Origin: Diplonema papillatum
Lineage: Eukaryota > Euglenozoa > Diplonemea > Diplonemida > Diplonemidae
Length of the DNA stretch: 64,000 nt
Assembly (NCBI GenBank): GCA_030068145.1
Contig: JAPJBO010000163.1
Location: 1-64,000, forward strand
Reading direction: 5' to 3'
Position numbers and translations under genes: made by a program. The notes beneath the pieces were generated by a model. The model saw nothing but the letters and a program-made list of their open reading frames with translations. It searched no databases and was not told the origin of the DNA. Below, in pieces: positions 28,432 to 39,017 of the stretch (position 1 is the stretch's first letter; every line of letters begins with the position of its first letter).

Positions 28432-28600
28432 CGGGCTTTGCTTCGCCCGAACTTTGCACTTTGCTTTGACTAAGCTTCGCCCGAACTTTACTACCAGAAC
28501 TTAACATCGCCCGAACTTTGCTTAGAACTTCCCCAGAACTTAGCTTCACTCGAACTTTGCTTCACCAGAACTTAGCCTCCCCAGAACTCAGCAGCTGTCT
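28432..28600 (-). repeat. Inverted copy of the GTTCGGG/GAAGC array
   Basis: Degenerate ~18-bp units containing CTTCGCCCGAACTTTGC and CTTCACCAGAACTTAGC, the complement of those at 11775-12262. Confidence 0.75.
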
Positions 28601-28659
28601 TCACTCATAGGCCCGTCACGCAGCAGCCAGAAGGCCGGGCTGGCCTCACACAGCCCCAC

Positions 28660-28745
28660 CTATGCATACGTATGCAGCCGTATGCGTATGCATATTTTCA
28701 AATCTGCATACGCATACGCATACGCATACGCATGCACGTATGCAG
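28660..28745. repeat. (GCATAC)n palindromic microsatellite
   Basis: Runs of GCATACGTATGC and (GCATAC)4-5 flank an AT-rich centre, so the strand can fold back on itself. Confidence 0.85.
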
Positions 28746-28821
28746 CCAGCCCAGCCCTAGGGGGGGAAAATGTTTCTTGGGTTTGAAGAGCGCGTGGTGC
28801 TTAGGGGGGGGGGTGTCTATT

Positions 28822-29451
28822 TTTTTTTTTGGAGCGCGGGACACTGTACTAGCCCTGTTGGTACAGCGGGGCTGCCGGTATCCGGTTGCTTCCGGAGCGG
28901 TAGTCCAAAGAAATGCTTCTTCAGCACACAGTGAACGCCACCTCACTGCGACCTGGGCTGGCCTGCATCTGAGTGCAGGTCCGACCAGGTAAAAAAACCC
29001 GCGATGCAGTGACTCTTCCCCCTGCATCAGGGTGGATTCGCTTCGTCCGGTCGCGCCCCACCAGATGCAATTACGATCCTCGCCACCCCTTGGGCTATAG
29101 AAAAGCTCAAGCGGTGGAAGAGGTCCTGGCAGGCGGCCGAAGCGGTCCGGTCTTCACGGAGGGCGTTCGCGCGGGCGATGTGCCGCAGCTCCGTGATTGC
29201 TCCTGGGCACCAGGCCCCGAACGTGTCTACAACTAGCGGCACCGCTCGCCACTCCCGCGGGTCCGGCTCATTTGCGATGATCCTGTTGTAGACACGCTCC
29301 TTGACGGCAACAGCATACGCGGCTGCTGCGCCCCCTGGCTCCGCTGCGGCCCTGGTCGCGTAGTGGGGCTGCGAGAGCTGTAGGGGGTATGTGACTGCGA
29401 CGTCAAGTAGGACGGTGGTGCCGTCCCGGACGTAGCTGATGTCCGGGCGCT
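28822..29451 (-). mobile_element. 5'-truncated LINE-2 copy
   Basis: This is nearly identical to 22559-23200 from the poly(A) end upward, and encodes only the endonuclease C-terminal third, starting at RPDISYV and ending at the same stop. Its 3' tail is T10-12 on the plus strand at about 28822. Its 5' end (29451) abuts a T15 run that is the poly(A) of the next LINE. The ~630-bp length and loss of the 5' part are typical of aborted target-primed reverse transcription. Confidence 0.88.
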
Positions 29452-29464
29452 TTTTTTTTTTTTT

Positions 29465-32400
29465 CCCGACGACAACTAGTGTCAGACTAGCCTACCCGAA
29501 GGCAGTTGATTCCTTTAGGCAAGATTTCTCTACCGGCGGAAGTTGTTTGGGTTGACGTCTTTTTTGTGTTACCGTCGATCCCGAAGGACGATCAGTTTGG
29601 TGTCTTGCGACCTTTGTTTGTTTGGCAAGGAGTTTTGGTGACGCGCTTTAGATAGAGAAAGAAAATAAGAAATAAGATGCCGAAAACCAGTTTGCTCGCC
29701 CTCTTACCGGGTGCTCAATTCGCTTCTCAGCCAGTTTGCCCACTCTGCGGCTTTGTCTTCCGACTCTTGTACTCGTATCCGCTCGCAGACGCTCTTCATT
29801 GCAGCTTTGTTGCACCGCGAGAATTCGATCAGCACATCATTTAGCTTCGGTTCTCCACCGTAGATGGTTTCAAGCCCAGCGGGTTCTGAAAAGCTCTGGA
29901 GGTGAGCCGCGTCGTTGGCTGTGAGGACGTGGTCTGCGTTTCCCGGCTGCTGACATCCTGGTACCGTGCACTGTCGCCTCGTGTGTCGTGGCATGATCGC
30001 CCGCAGCACTGGGGCCTGCAGTATATCGGTGGCGCCGTGACATTTTCGTAGACCGGCAAGGATGCGCGGTTTAGCAGGGCAGCGGGGGTTCCATCCTGCA
30101 GTAGCCGCCGTCGCAGGCCCGTGTCCCGTATGTGTTCTCGCGTCTTCCTTACAAAACGCCCCGGTTCGTCCATCTGCACATAGTCTTCTTCTTCGTGCGC
30201 GCACACGTGCGTGATCCCGGCTGCGTGGTAGCTCCACTCTAGGTCATACCGGCTGCGTGTCTTGTAGGCGGCTGTGGCGGCTGCATCGGCGGCGTTGATG
30301 GCGGTGTTCTGCGCGTGTCCCTTCGCCCACGTGATCTCCGGAACGTCTTTCAGGACGGCTGCCAGCGGGTCTCCTCTCCTCTCGCTCGCAGCCCTTGCGA
30401 TCGCGCTCTTGCTGTCGCACCACCACTTGCGGAGTAGGGGTGACGAGGTGTTCGCGATCGCGGTTGCTACGAGTGCAATCGCGCAAAGCTCCGCTTGTGT
30501 ACTGGAGCATATCTTCCCGGCGATTTTGGCTCCGTAGGCCTTGCCGTTCAGGTAGACACCCACAGCACCAACCTGCGCTTCCTCTCGAAAGCTTCCGTCT
30601 GTCGCTATTTCGACGACCTGCCCCGTTGCTCTCTGCAGCGCGCATTCCAGATCTGCGAGGATCTTCGGCTTGGCTCCTGTCCGGACGGGTCGCAGTTGGA
30701 AGTCCCTCGCTGGAAGCTGCTGGCTTCGGGTGTGCGGCCTCGCTGCGATGTGGGCCCGTGTCCTCTGCGCGTCGCAGTAGTCCGATATCCGCGTCAGGCG
30801 AAAGCCAATTCCACTAGCCGTGTAGTCTCGCACGCCTTTGCTGTTTCTGTGCGTCGGTACCAAGGAGTTGTAGGCCGCGTTCAGCTTCCAATGGTCGGGT
30901 TGGAAACATCGTGACAGTGCGTGTGCTGACAGGGTGGGCAGGGCGTGGCTCCGGAAAAGGTCGGCCTTCCTTCTTGTCGACTGGAAGTAGGACTGCCGAA
31001 CTAAAGCACACGCGCGGCTGAATCGTTCAACCTTTCCATCATTTCGCTTACATGCCGTGACTGACTTTTCCGCGTGCAGGCAACCCCCGAGCAGTCGCGC
31101 CTGCGTTACCGTCGCGGTGCATCCCAGTCCGGGTACCTGCAGGCTTCGTTGCTGTCGCGCGACAATTTTGAACTTGGCTTTCGCCATGCGGAAATGCTTT
31201 TCTCGAAGCCACTCGTTGAGTCGTTGGACGTGCTGTGCTATCTGCGACCATTTTAAGAGGACGGTGAGGTCGTCAACGTAGGCCTTGCAGTACGAGGAGG
31301 TGATTTTCGGTGGCGTCGCTGTATAAAGAAGGTAGAGCACGACACTGAGCGGCGAGCCCTGCAGCAGGCCCTGTTGTGGGAGCATGGCGGGTGTGAAGCC
31401 TTCGTGTGTCGTCAGCGTGAAAAGCTGAGACCGGACTACTGGCTCCAGCGTGTTGGCCCATGTTTCACCCAGGGAGCACCTGACGACGTTGAGAAGTTGA
31501 GTGTGCGGCACCGAGTCGTAAGCTGCCTCGATATCCGCTATGACCACGGCATGGTCATCGTCGTCGCCGTCGTCTGCATCAAGCCAGTCTTGGGCTCTCT
31601 GAAAAATCTCTAGCGTCGCGTCTGGCCTTCCGCAACCGAATTGGAAGTTCTGCTCCCTGATGATCTGTTGACACGTGTGGTTCATTTTGAGGTAGAGACA
31701 CACGTGCAGTAGTTTCACCATAAGGGGCATGATGGCTATAGGCCGGTATCCCGCTGCGGACGTGCGTTTGTGGCCAATCTTCCGGATGAGAAAAATCCAC
31801 GAGAGCGCGTGTTTTTCCGGTATCCCTTCTGCAATCCATCTGTTGAACTGTGTTGTTATGATGTCTATTTCTGCAGGTCGGATTGTGGTGAGGAAAGTTG
31901 CGGAAAAGTCCGTCGTTCTTGCGGTCTTCTTCAGGGCGCCGATGGCCTTCTTCACGTCTGCGCTTTCGATGTCGACGATCTTCGCTGGTCTCTCTTTTCT
32001 TCTGTGCACAGCGTCGCAAAAGGCTTCCTTCGGTGCGTTTGATGGAGTGGATGAGTTGTTGACGGCTTTGTATAAGACGGCGTTGTAGCGCTCTCGGTAG
32101 TACTCCATAACTGCCGGTACGTTAGGAATGATGGGTGGCTCGTACGGATGGCGTTTGGGCGCCACTTGGTTGCTCGTCTCACCTCTGGTAATTAACGTGA
32201 TCTTCCGTCGTATTGATGCGACTTCCACATTGAGCTGGCGTCTGACTTCCTGGTTCGGTGTCGTACTCCGTTGTAACAGTCGTTTGTTCATGGCGAGCTG
32301 CAGTCTAGCTACCTTGGTCGTGCGCCTTTTCGGTGGGTGGTGCATGTTGGAGCCTGCCATGCCTCGGATGAGGTCGTCAAATGAGGCTGCCTCTGGCCGC

Positions 32401-33403
32401 CGGCCGATTGGGTAAGCCATAGGAGGTATGACCCTTTTGATACAGTGGTCGTAATGTAGGCATATCGCCGCATGGTCACTTCCTCCCGTAAACCTTACGG
32501 CTTCTAATGAACAGTTCGAACTGCGTGGCACAAAGGCTCTGTCAATCGACGTCTCGCAGTTCCTCCGTCGAAAGGTTCCCCTCTGCCCGACCAATTCTCG
32601 GCTGGCGCATGAGCGCACAATCGCTTCGCACGCAGGCACGGTGTTGCAGTTAAAGTCTCCGACGACCACGTACTCATCGGTTGCCCTTCGCATCGTGTTG
32701 CATATCCATCCTGCTAGGGATTAGCATGTGGTGGGTACATAGACGCTTATCACCCCAAGCACCCGTTCCCCTAGCTTGATGTCCGCATAGCAGGCCGTGC
32801 GGTGCGATCCCGTTCGCAGAGTGTGCAAATTTTCTCCCCGGATTGAGACTGCACTCCGCGCGATTTCTGTTTCGTCAGCTGCAACGGCTACTACGTTCCA
32901 TCCCTTGTGCCGCGCCATGTCGTCGAAGACTTGCTTCTGCCGTCCAATTTCACATGTCGCTAGTATGTGGGCTTCGGGTTGTAGGTCAAAGTACGTTGCT
33001 AGGTCTTTCTTCCCGCAGGCGTTGCAGCTCACGATTCTCACTTTGCTTCCCATGACTCGAGCAGCGGATACTGAGTCGTGGCGGGAAAACCGTGGTGTTT
33101 CCGGGTGGCGCGGTTGATGGGATTGCGTCGGTTTGGAGGTTTGAGTCGGTTGGCTGGGCTGGCTGCGGCAGGACAGGCAGATGTTGAGTAATCGATTCGA
33201 GGAGGTGGCAAGGTGATGGCAAATTATTATCGTCTAACTGGCGTCGTATTGCTTGAAGGTTTGTGGTTTGGCGAGGAAGACGGGTTTGGCAGTGGGAGGA
33301 GGGGAACGTTCGGAACTGGTCGGGGGAGGGTGGGAACTAGACTGCCGGACAGGGGGCGCATGATGGATGTAGACTGATGATCTCTTGTTTCTGATGCTGA
33401 TGT
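29465..33403 (-). mobile_element. APE/RNase H LINE, mutated (LINE-3)
   Basis: Minus-strand element with poly(A) at 29451-29464 and a 5' edge at about 33403, where the tail of LINE-4 begins. The coding part (33053-29704) has endonuclease, RT and RNase H but carries one nonsense codon and one frameshift. The stretch 33054-33403 shows no confident ORF1. The 240 bp after the stop are the 3' UTR. Confidence 0.82.
29704..33053 (-). pseudogene. LINE-3 ORF2: endonuclease, RT, RNase H; one stop, one frameshift
   Basis: The endonuclease begins KVRIVSCNACGKKDL with the Asn, has Glu in ATCEIG, GDFNCN, and SDHAAICL. An in-frame TAA at 32721-32723 separates its two halves, which otherwise run in one frame. 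The RT has GYRPIAIMPLMVKLLH, Asp in DIEAAYDSVPH, GLLQGSPLSVVLYLL and AYVDDL. RNase H has ATDGSF, the Glu in STQAELCAIAL, CDSKSAIARA and WAKGHAQN. Near 30040-30065 the frame shifts; the conserved C-terminus with a Cys/His knuckle (CTVPGCQQPGNADHVL) is in the frame ending at 29704. It is homologous to LINE-4 along the RT and RNase H. Confidence 0.85.
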
Positions 33404-35857
33404 GCTTTTTTTTTGTCTCGCACCGTCTCTATAAGAAAAGAAGTGCGTAGTTTTGTTTTATTCTTTTACTTGTTAGTTGTAGAAGAATTCGTAGTCCCGC
33501 CTCGTTCGCCCTCTAGGTGTCCCGCTCGCAAAGATAAAACCAAAGCTCTCGATAGTGTCCACATTTCTCATATCGGCTATTTCGGTGCCGGGCTTCTTAG
33601 ACCGAATACGTCGTGATCAGCGTCGACCATCGGGCGGCGAGCGGGTCATCGCACAGGGCTTTCACGCGTCTCGCGACGTGTAGTACCGCCGGCCCGTGCT
33701 TCAGCGCAAAGTCTTCAAGGAGCTCTTTTACCACCGGCTGGCGACGCGTTGTGGCGCTTCGGATGTCCGACACTTCGTTGTGTGTGTCGTCGTCGGCAAG
33801 CAGCACGTGTTCTGCGGTCGCCAACTCGCAACACCGTCTACACTGCACGCGGGTTCCCTTCGGCAGTATCGACCTTCTCACGATCGCGAGCAGGAGGTCC
33901 ACCGCCCCTGGGACCGTCTCCAGCGCCCTGAGGGTGCTTCCTCTCGTCGTCTTCCCCGTCGCCATCTGCCGAATCGCCCTCGTCGCGGTCTTCGCTCGTC
34001 CGTACTGGCACACTCGCCGCACGTACTCGGCTGGTCCCTCCAGCTGGGGGAAGTTCCCGGCTGCGAAGCAGCATACTGCCTTCTCCCCGTTTCTCCAGTG
34101 GAGGTGTTCCACATCCAACGCCGGCGTTCCCTCACGTAGAGTGATCGACGCCGCCTCATCCGCCCGGTTGATGTGCTGGTTTTCCGCGTGTCCCTTACTC
34201 CACCGCAGGCACTCCGCGTACTCGCCAAGGCACTCTGCCACCGGGTCTCCGATACGTCTCCGCTGCACTCGTTGTATTGCAGCCTGACTGTCGCAGTACC
34301 AGACCAGCTGGTTGGCCAGCACTCCGCAAATCCTCAACGCCGTTGCCAGGAGCAGCATCGCCGCCAATTCAGCGTCGGTACTCGATGTAACCGTCCCTCG
34401 CAGGACGGCGCCGATCTTCTTCGCGCCGATCGATACACCTACTGACCCACGTGCCTCTTCTTCTACGAAACCGCCGTCGCTCGCCACTACGGTGTTCCGT
34501 GTTCCTCTGCACTGTGAATTCACCAGCTTCACGGTCTGAGCAAGAAGGCTTGCCCCTTCTGCTGTCTCTCGAGGGGCCCTGCGGCGGAAGCCTTTCGTCG
34601 GGAGGTCGTCCCCCACTCCGTCCCGCTTAAACGCCAAATACGCCCTCGTTTGCTGCATTGAGGCATAGGACTCGACGGTTTGGCACGCGTACCCATCCTT
34701 GCAGCCAGCGAATTCTTTAATGCCCCGGCTGTAGCGGTGCTTCGGGAGTAGGCTCGACTGTGCTGCCGTCAGCTTCGGTGCTCGGGGGTCGAAACAGGTC
34801 GACAGACTGTGCATCGAGAGGGTGGGGAGCACATGTGTCGTGTAGAACGCGCACCTTCGCCGGGTAGAACGGTACAGGTGCGAGTTCGTGTAGTCCACGA
34901 GTCTCGCTACCCTCTCCAGCTTTTTTGCGCCATTTTCACATCCTCCGGCGTGTCTCTTCGCGTGTATGCACACGCCCAGCAGCACGGCCTTGTCCACGGT
35001 CTCACGGACGGGGTTCGAACTCCACTCAAAGGAGCTTTTCGCCACGACCACGACTTTCTTCTCCTCTAGCTCCAGCCCCTTAGAATTCGCCCAATTCTGC
35101 ACTCTTCCGAAAGTGTACGGGAGTCGAGCTCTTGTCGTGCGAGCGACCAAATCGTCGACGTACATTCGCGCGTCTGCTTCCGCCGGGGGCTCACAGGTGT
35201 ACACGATGAAAAGGAGCACGCTTAGCGGCGAACCCTGCAAGACCCCGCGGTTGAGGGCAACGGGCGCCGTGAAACCTTCGTGATGCGCAATCGTCACCGC
35301 TTGGTTCTCGATAACCCTTGCTATTGTTATTGCCCACTCGGGGCCTAACCTGCGTCCAACTGTCTCTATTAGCCTTCCGTGGGGAATCGAGTCGAAAGCG
35401 GCCATCACGTCCACAAGCAACAGCAGGTGCTCGTCGTCCTCGTTCGATGCAACGTCGGACTCCAGCCACTCCTTCGCAAACAAAGCTACCTGCGCCGCTC
35501 CGCTGCGTTGCCCGCAACCGTACTGGAAGCCGCAGCGCTTGACGTACTCTCGGACCAAGGGTCTCATCTTCAAGTACACCGCGGTATGGAGCAACTTTGC
35601 GAAGAGGGGCATGATCGCAATCGGTCGGTACCCTCTCGGATCGGAAGCCCTCAGCATCTTCCCTTTCCAGAAGAGAAACACCCAGGCCACTCTCTGTCGC
35701 TCGGGAACTCCCTCACGGACCCATCTGCTTAGTTCGACTGACGTCGCTGCAATCGCTTCGTCTTCCATTTTCAGCAGAAACTTCGGCGAGAAGTCAGAGG
35801 TCCTCGCAGTGGGTCGAACGGCTTTGGCTTTTTCTCTTTTTTTTTTTTTTTTTCGTT
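33404..35857 (-). mobile_element. 5'-truncated APE/RNase H LINE (LINE-4)
   Basis: The poly(A) is the T-run at 33404-33413. The 3' UTR contains CGTAGTTTTGTTTTATTC, also present at about 61288. The 5' end is cut inside the coding region and abuts a ~T20 run at 35835-35857. It is a relative, not a close copy, of LINE-3. Confidence 0.8.
33597..35831 (-). CDS. LINE-4 reverse transcriptase and RNase H, 5'-truncated
   Basis: The frame is open from the truncation point through the stop at 33597. It begins with ARTSDFSPKFL, matching the same spot in LINE-3, so the endonuclease is missing. RT motifs are GYRPIAIMPLFAKLLH, FQYGCGQRSGAAQV, Asp in DVMAAFDSIPH, GVLQGSPLSVLLFIV and MYVDDL. RNase H has ASDGGFVEEE, the Glu in STDAELAAMLL, YCDSQAAIQRV and WSKGHAEN. 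A CRRCCELATAEHVL knuckle ends the protein. No stop interrupts it, so the copy is young. The ATG at 35768 is only an internal methionine. Confidence 0.85.
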   Translation of the reverse strand, partial: KAKAVRPTARTSDFSPKFLLKMEDEAIAATSVELSRWVREGVPERQRVAWVFLFWKGKMLRASDPRGYRPIAIMPLFAKLLHTAVYLKMRPLVREYVKRCGFQYGCGQRSGAAQVALFAKEWLESDVASNEDDEHLLLLVDVMAAFDSIPHGRLIETVGRRLGPEWAITIARVIENQAVTIAHHEGFTAPVALNRGVLQGSPLSVLLFIVYTCEPPAEADARMYVDDLVARTTRARLPYTFGRVQNWANSKGLELEEKKVVVVAKSSFEWSSNPVRETVDKAVLLGVCIHAKRHAGGCENGAKKLERVARLVDYTNSHLYRSTRRRCAFYTTHVLPTLSMHSLSTCFDPRAPKLTAAQSSLLPKHRYSRGIKEFAGCKDGYACQTVESYASMQQTRAYLAFKRDGVGDDLPTKGFRRRAPRETAEGASLLAQTVKLVNSQCRGTRNTVVASDGGFVEEEARGSVGVSIGAKKIGAVLRGTVTSSTDAELAAMLLLATALRICGVLANQLVWYCDSQAAIQRVQRRRIGDPVAECLGEYAECLRWSKGHAENQHINRADEAASITLREGTPALDVEHLHWRNGEKAVCCFAAGNFPQLEGPAEYVRRVCQYGRAKTATRAIRQMATGKTTRGSTLRALETVPGAVDLLLAIVRRSILPKGTRVQCRRCCELATAEHVLLADDDTHNEVSDIRSATTRRQPVVKELLEDFALKHGPAVLHVARRVKALCDDPLAARWSTLITTYSV

Positions 35858-36720
35858 TCTTGTTTTTTTGCTGAGTGCTTCAGGAATGCAGCCTTGGGTC
35901 CTGGAGAGCATTTCTAAGCTACTTTACACTTTTCTAGCGTTATTTTCGTCACAAAATAAGGACAATTTCGGGTAATTCGAGCGTATCAAGATCAAAGACC
36001 CCAGGAGACAAGCCACCTGGTCCAGGCCAAAATCGGTGAATTTCGGGGGGTAATTCCTTTGTGGCGACCACTTTCTGCAGTCGGCCCTGGCGAAGGTGGC
36101 GCAAGGTGTATTACGGCCCCAATTTGCGCAGAGCGGCCATGTGCTATGCGTGCCCCGAAGAGGAAAAGGAATAGGATGAGAAGGGAGGACAGGCTGCGAG
36201 TCACGGTTTGACAGGTAGTGACAGGATCAGCTGCGGTAACGAGAGCAGGAAATGCTCTACCAGAGGCCCCGCGCCGGCCGGGTTTCGAAGCGATCGCGGG
36301 ACCGCAGACCTTCGCGGCGGTCGGAGGAGAGAGGTGGTTCCGGGCGCTGCAGTATTGGCTGGATGGGATGTGCTGGTCGGTGGTGGGTGACGTCTCGATG
36401 GCAGAGCTCACCGTCGACTTTGAAGTGTGCACCAAACTAGATCTTCCGGGCAGTGTCGTAGCGACGACGGACGGGACACCGTTGAGCATGCGTGCGAGGG
36501 TACTCGCAAAACTGTTAAAACTCGTCGGGGATGCGCTGGAGCGAAACGGCGACGGACCGCTTCTGCCAGACAGGAAACTGGAGAAGATAGGGTCGCTGAG
36601 AACGGTGGGAGCCGTGCCTCACGATGAGGCCGATCTTCCGTGGTGGTACGGAGACGAGGGAAGTGCTCGAGACACAGCTGACGACGGCACGAGTTCAGCG
36701 ACGAGGCGTGGGGGATGGAT
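35858..36720 (+). pseudogene. LINE ORF2 C-terminal fragment, copy 1
   Basis: This block is repeated at 48671-49690 with high similarity from CGTTTCTTG onward. Translated in pieces it reads QETSHLVQAKIGEFRG, then, after a stop, WLDGMCWSVVGDVSMAEL and TVDFEVCTKLDLPG. The latter matches the segment LELAIDFELFSGLSMP in the larger fragment at 61454-63194. It is therefore the region downstream of the RT in one LINE group. Internal stops show it is dead. Confidence 0.65.
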
Positions 36721-36789
36721 CTTTTATTCGACGAGCCGAAATTTTGAATACAATTTAACTTACCAGCTCCAAACGAACTCCAGTTGGTG

Positions 36790-36900
36790 TGCTCCAGTCA
36801 ATTGCCATTATAGTCCGTGTTTTGTTAGATTTTGCCATTATAGTCCGTGTTTCCTTAGATTTTGCCATTATAGTCCATGTTCCTTAGATTTTGCCATCAA
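36790..36900 (+). repeat. Left terminal array, CCATTATAGTCC family
   Basis: The tip CAGTCAATTGCCATTATAG is followed by three to four ~30-bp units with GCCATTATAGTCC and CTTAGATTT. It is the opposite end type to the array at 16696-16928. Confidence 0.75.
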
Positions 36901-37593
36901 AGACCCGCGAACCACGCACGTACTTTCTGAGCCCAAGGTCTAATTTTCGCGGTTCTCTTCATCGGAGCTTATCGCGAGCTAAAAATCGTCAAAAAAAAGT
37001 CTGCTGCACGCACGAGCAAAATTTTCACCAGAAACCCAGCTCCCGCTGGCTCTTCCGAGCTCCCAATGAACCAGCTCCCAAGAGCTGGGAGCCACCGCCA
37101 ACACTGCCTGGGGGCTGTCTTCAACGAAACCTTGGTCGGCTTCATCTCGACTCCTGTTGGATCGGAAACTTTCTCTTCCAGTAAATTTGCGTCACTCAAC
37201 CCGGTCACCACGAAACTCGCCCGGAATTGAGATGGCTTTTTGTTGTGCCCTGCTGGCTCCTGCTGGCTCTTTCCAGCTCCCGAGCTGGCTCCAGCTCCGA
37301 GAGCCACCGCCAACACTTCCCCAGGCCACCGGTTGCGGACAACTTTCTCGCCGAACTCCTTCGTAACTTCAACGAATGTCTCTTACTGAGTGAAAGCGCA
37401 GATTGCATCAACGTTCTGCTTCGCTGATTTTGACCAAGAGCTTGAAGAACTGGCAAACGATGAATGCGTTGCTGTGGATCCCAGAGCCGGCCCACGCCTG
37501 TCGTCTTCATGCACAAGTGCCAGAACGCTCTTGTCGCTAATACTCTGACCGCGATACGTTTTTCCTGCTCAAAGGCTCGATAAAACCAAGATT
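36901..37593. other. No confident gene; short GAGCCAGC-type repeats
   Basis: Several copies of CAGCTCC/GGAGCCACCGCCA-type sequence occur here and near 9830-9890. On the minus strand 37250-37085 reads as an open segment without stops (FVVTGLSDANLLEEK), which could be an exon, but I recognise no family. Confidence 0.35.
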
Positions 37594-37916
37594 TTCGGGA
37601 ACAAAAATGGGGGATCATCATGGGGTTAAGTACGCCAGACCCCACGTTTTTAGTACGAAACGTGTTCCCCGAACTTTAACTGCTGCCTCCAGTCTCGCCA
37701 CGCGCCGGCCTTAGCCGAGCGCACGTACTTTGTTTCACGTAAATTGTTTTTCCTTCTGGCTACGGTTCTTGGTTCTCGTTATTGGGTTCGCTTTCTGGAA
37801 ATGTTTTTCGGTTTACGTAAATTGGTTCACTTTCTGATTAATTACGAAACACTTTGGCCAAAAAAAGTAGCTAAGAAACATTTACACGTTTCGTATTAAA
37901 CCCGCATACGGTATAG
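37594..37916. repeat. Foldback repeat TAGTACGAAACGTGT, split by an insertion
   Basis: The flank GGGAACAAAAATGGGGGATC and the foldback arms TAGTACGAAACGTGTT and ACACGTTTCGTATTAA also occur at 63637-63799, where they lie about 50 bp apart. Here ~165 bp separates the arms, beginning with sequence related to the flank of the array at 11775. Confidence 0.75.
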
Positions 37917-37961
37917 TCCAAGCCCTTGTTAGATCTACAGTCCTGTCTGGGCGACTATACC

Positions 37962-38115
37962 GTTATGGGCAAAACTTGGGTTGTGGGAAAAAACTTGGGC
38001 GGGTGTGCCGTACCGGAAGGGCAAAAACTTAGATTTGTCTACCGTTATGGGCATCAGCCCCCAAGATCCACACAGGAAGTGTGGAACCGTTATGGGCAAA
38101 AACTTCAATTTCCAT
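37962..38115. repeat. Array with ACCGTTATGGGCAAAA units
   Basis: Four to five degenerate ~30-bp units share CCGTTATGGGCAAAA. In reverse complement the unit reads TGCCCATAACGG, the same GCCCAT-type core as the other terminal arrays. Confidence 0.65.
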
Positions 38116-38204
38116 ACCGTTTCAGCCCAGTCCTGTCCGCTGTGACCAATATTTTGGACAAGTTTGGGACCCAAGTTTGTCTAGTGAACCGCATAACTAG
38201 TGCG

Positions 38205-38295
38205 TCGTGTAGGATACGTATCCGTATCCAGGACACGGAACGTATCCGTATCCTCTTTCCGAAACTGCAAGGATACGTGTTGGATACGTGGTGTA
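38205..38295. repeat. GGATACGTATCC-type inverted repeats
   Basis: Repeated GGATACG and its complement CGTATCC over 90 bp can form hairpins. Confidence 0.7.
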
Positions 38296-38378
38296 CAGAC
38301 AGGAAGGGTGAGTAATACGTGCAGCAGGAGGTCATTAGAACACACTTCAGCCCAGGTGCAAACGAAAAGGCAGCATAA

Positions 38379-38511
38379 ATGTCCGCCGCCAAGCCGGCGG
38401 CGAAGCCAGCCGGGAAGCCAGCAGTTAAGCGCAAGGCAGCAGATCCGATGTGGGAGGCCGTCACCGTGGTCACGGACGGCGGGAAACAGAAACTTGTTCC
38501 GTGCAAAATTG
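38379..38511 (+). pseudogene. Possible BED-type zinc-finger start of a hAT transposase
   Basis: A Lys/Ala/Pro-rich N-terminus (KPAAKPAGKPAVKRKAADP) leads to MWEAVTVVTDGGKQKLVPCK, which has the W...V...G...C layout of a BED finger's first half. A possible donor follows at 38511 (ATTG/GTATTT). The second half is not found. Confidence is low. Confidence 0.3.
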
Positions 38512-38813
38512 GTATTTTCGGTGCCCTTCTTTTTGGGATTTCTTGTCCTTGCGGTAGTGTTTCTCAGGGCTGATGGCAAATGCTGCTTATGTTTCTCATT
38601 TTTTTGTACAAGAGGTCCGCATGCCGCGAAACAGAGCTGTTTGTACCGGGGTGCTTGTCACGAGTCAATGAGACAAAGGTTGAGCATTGAGTTCTTTAAA
38701 GTGCAAGTGCCATCAAGGCAGGCGAGCATACGTTGAGCAGTGGGAGTCATTGAACTTGGTATGCAGCAAGGCCTTGTAGTAGAAGCACATCGTCTCCTGA
38801 CAAATCTGGAAGG

Positions 38814-38900
38814 AATGGAAATTGCAGTGTTGATTCTTTGGTAAAGAGTATGCTGAAATGGGCAAAAAGTCTGAAAATAGTGCTGGAATGGGCATATTTC
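38814..38900. repeat. Solo end of the CCAGCAC array family
   Basis: ATGGAAATTGCAGTGTTGAT, then two units containing TGGGCAAAAAGTCTGAAAAT and TGCTGGAATGGGCA, match the interior edge and array of the element at 13113-15008 in inverse order. It is a fragment of that family. Confidence 0.7.
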
Positions 38901-39017
38901 CATTTCCACGATTTCCATTGCTTGGCTCTCTTTCTCTCTTTCTTCCTCAGACCGCACTGCTGTCTCCTCTCAATAGAGGTGCTAGGCCGAAGGCACAGCA
39001 CAACAGGCATGACATAC

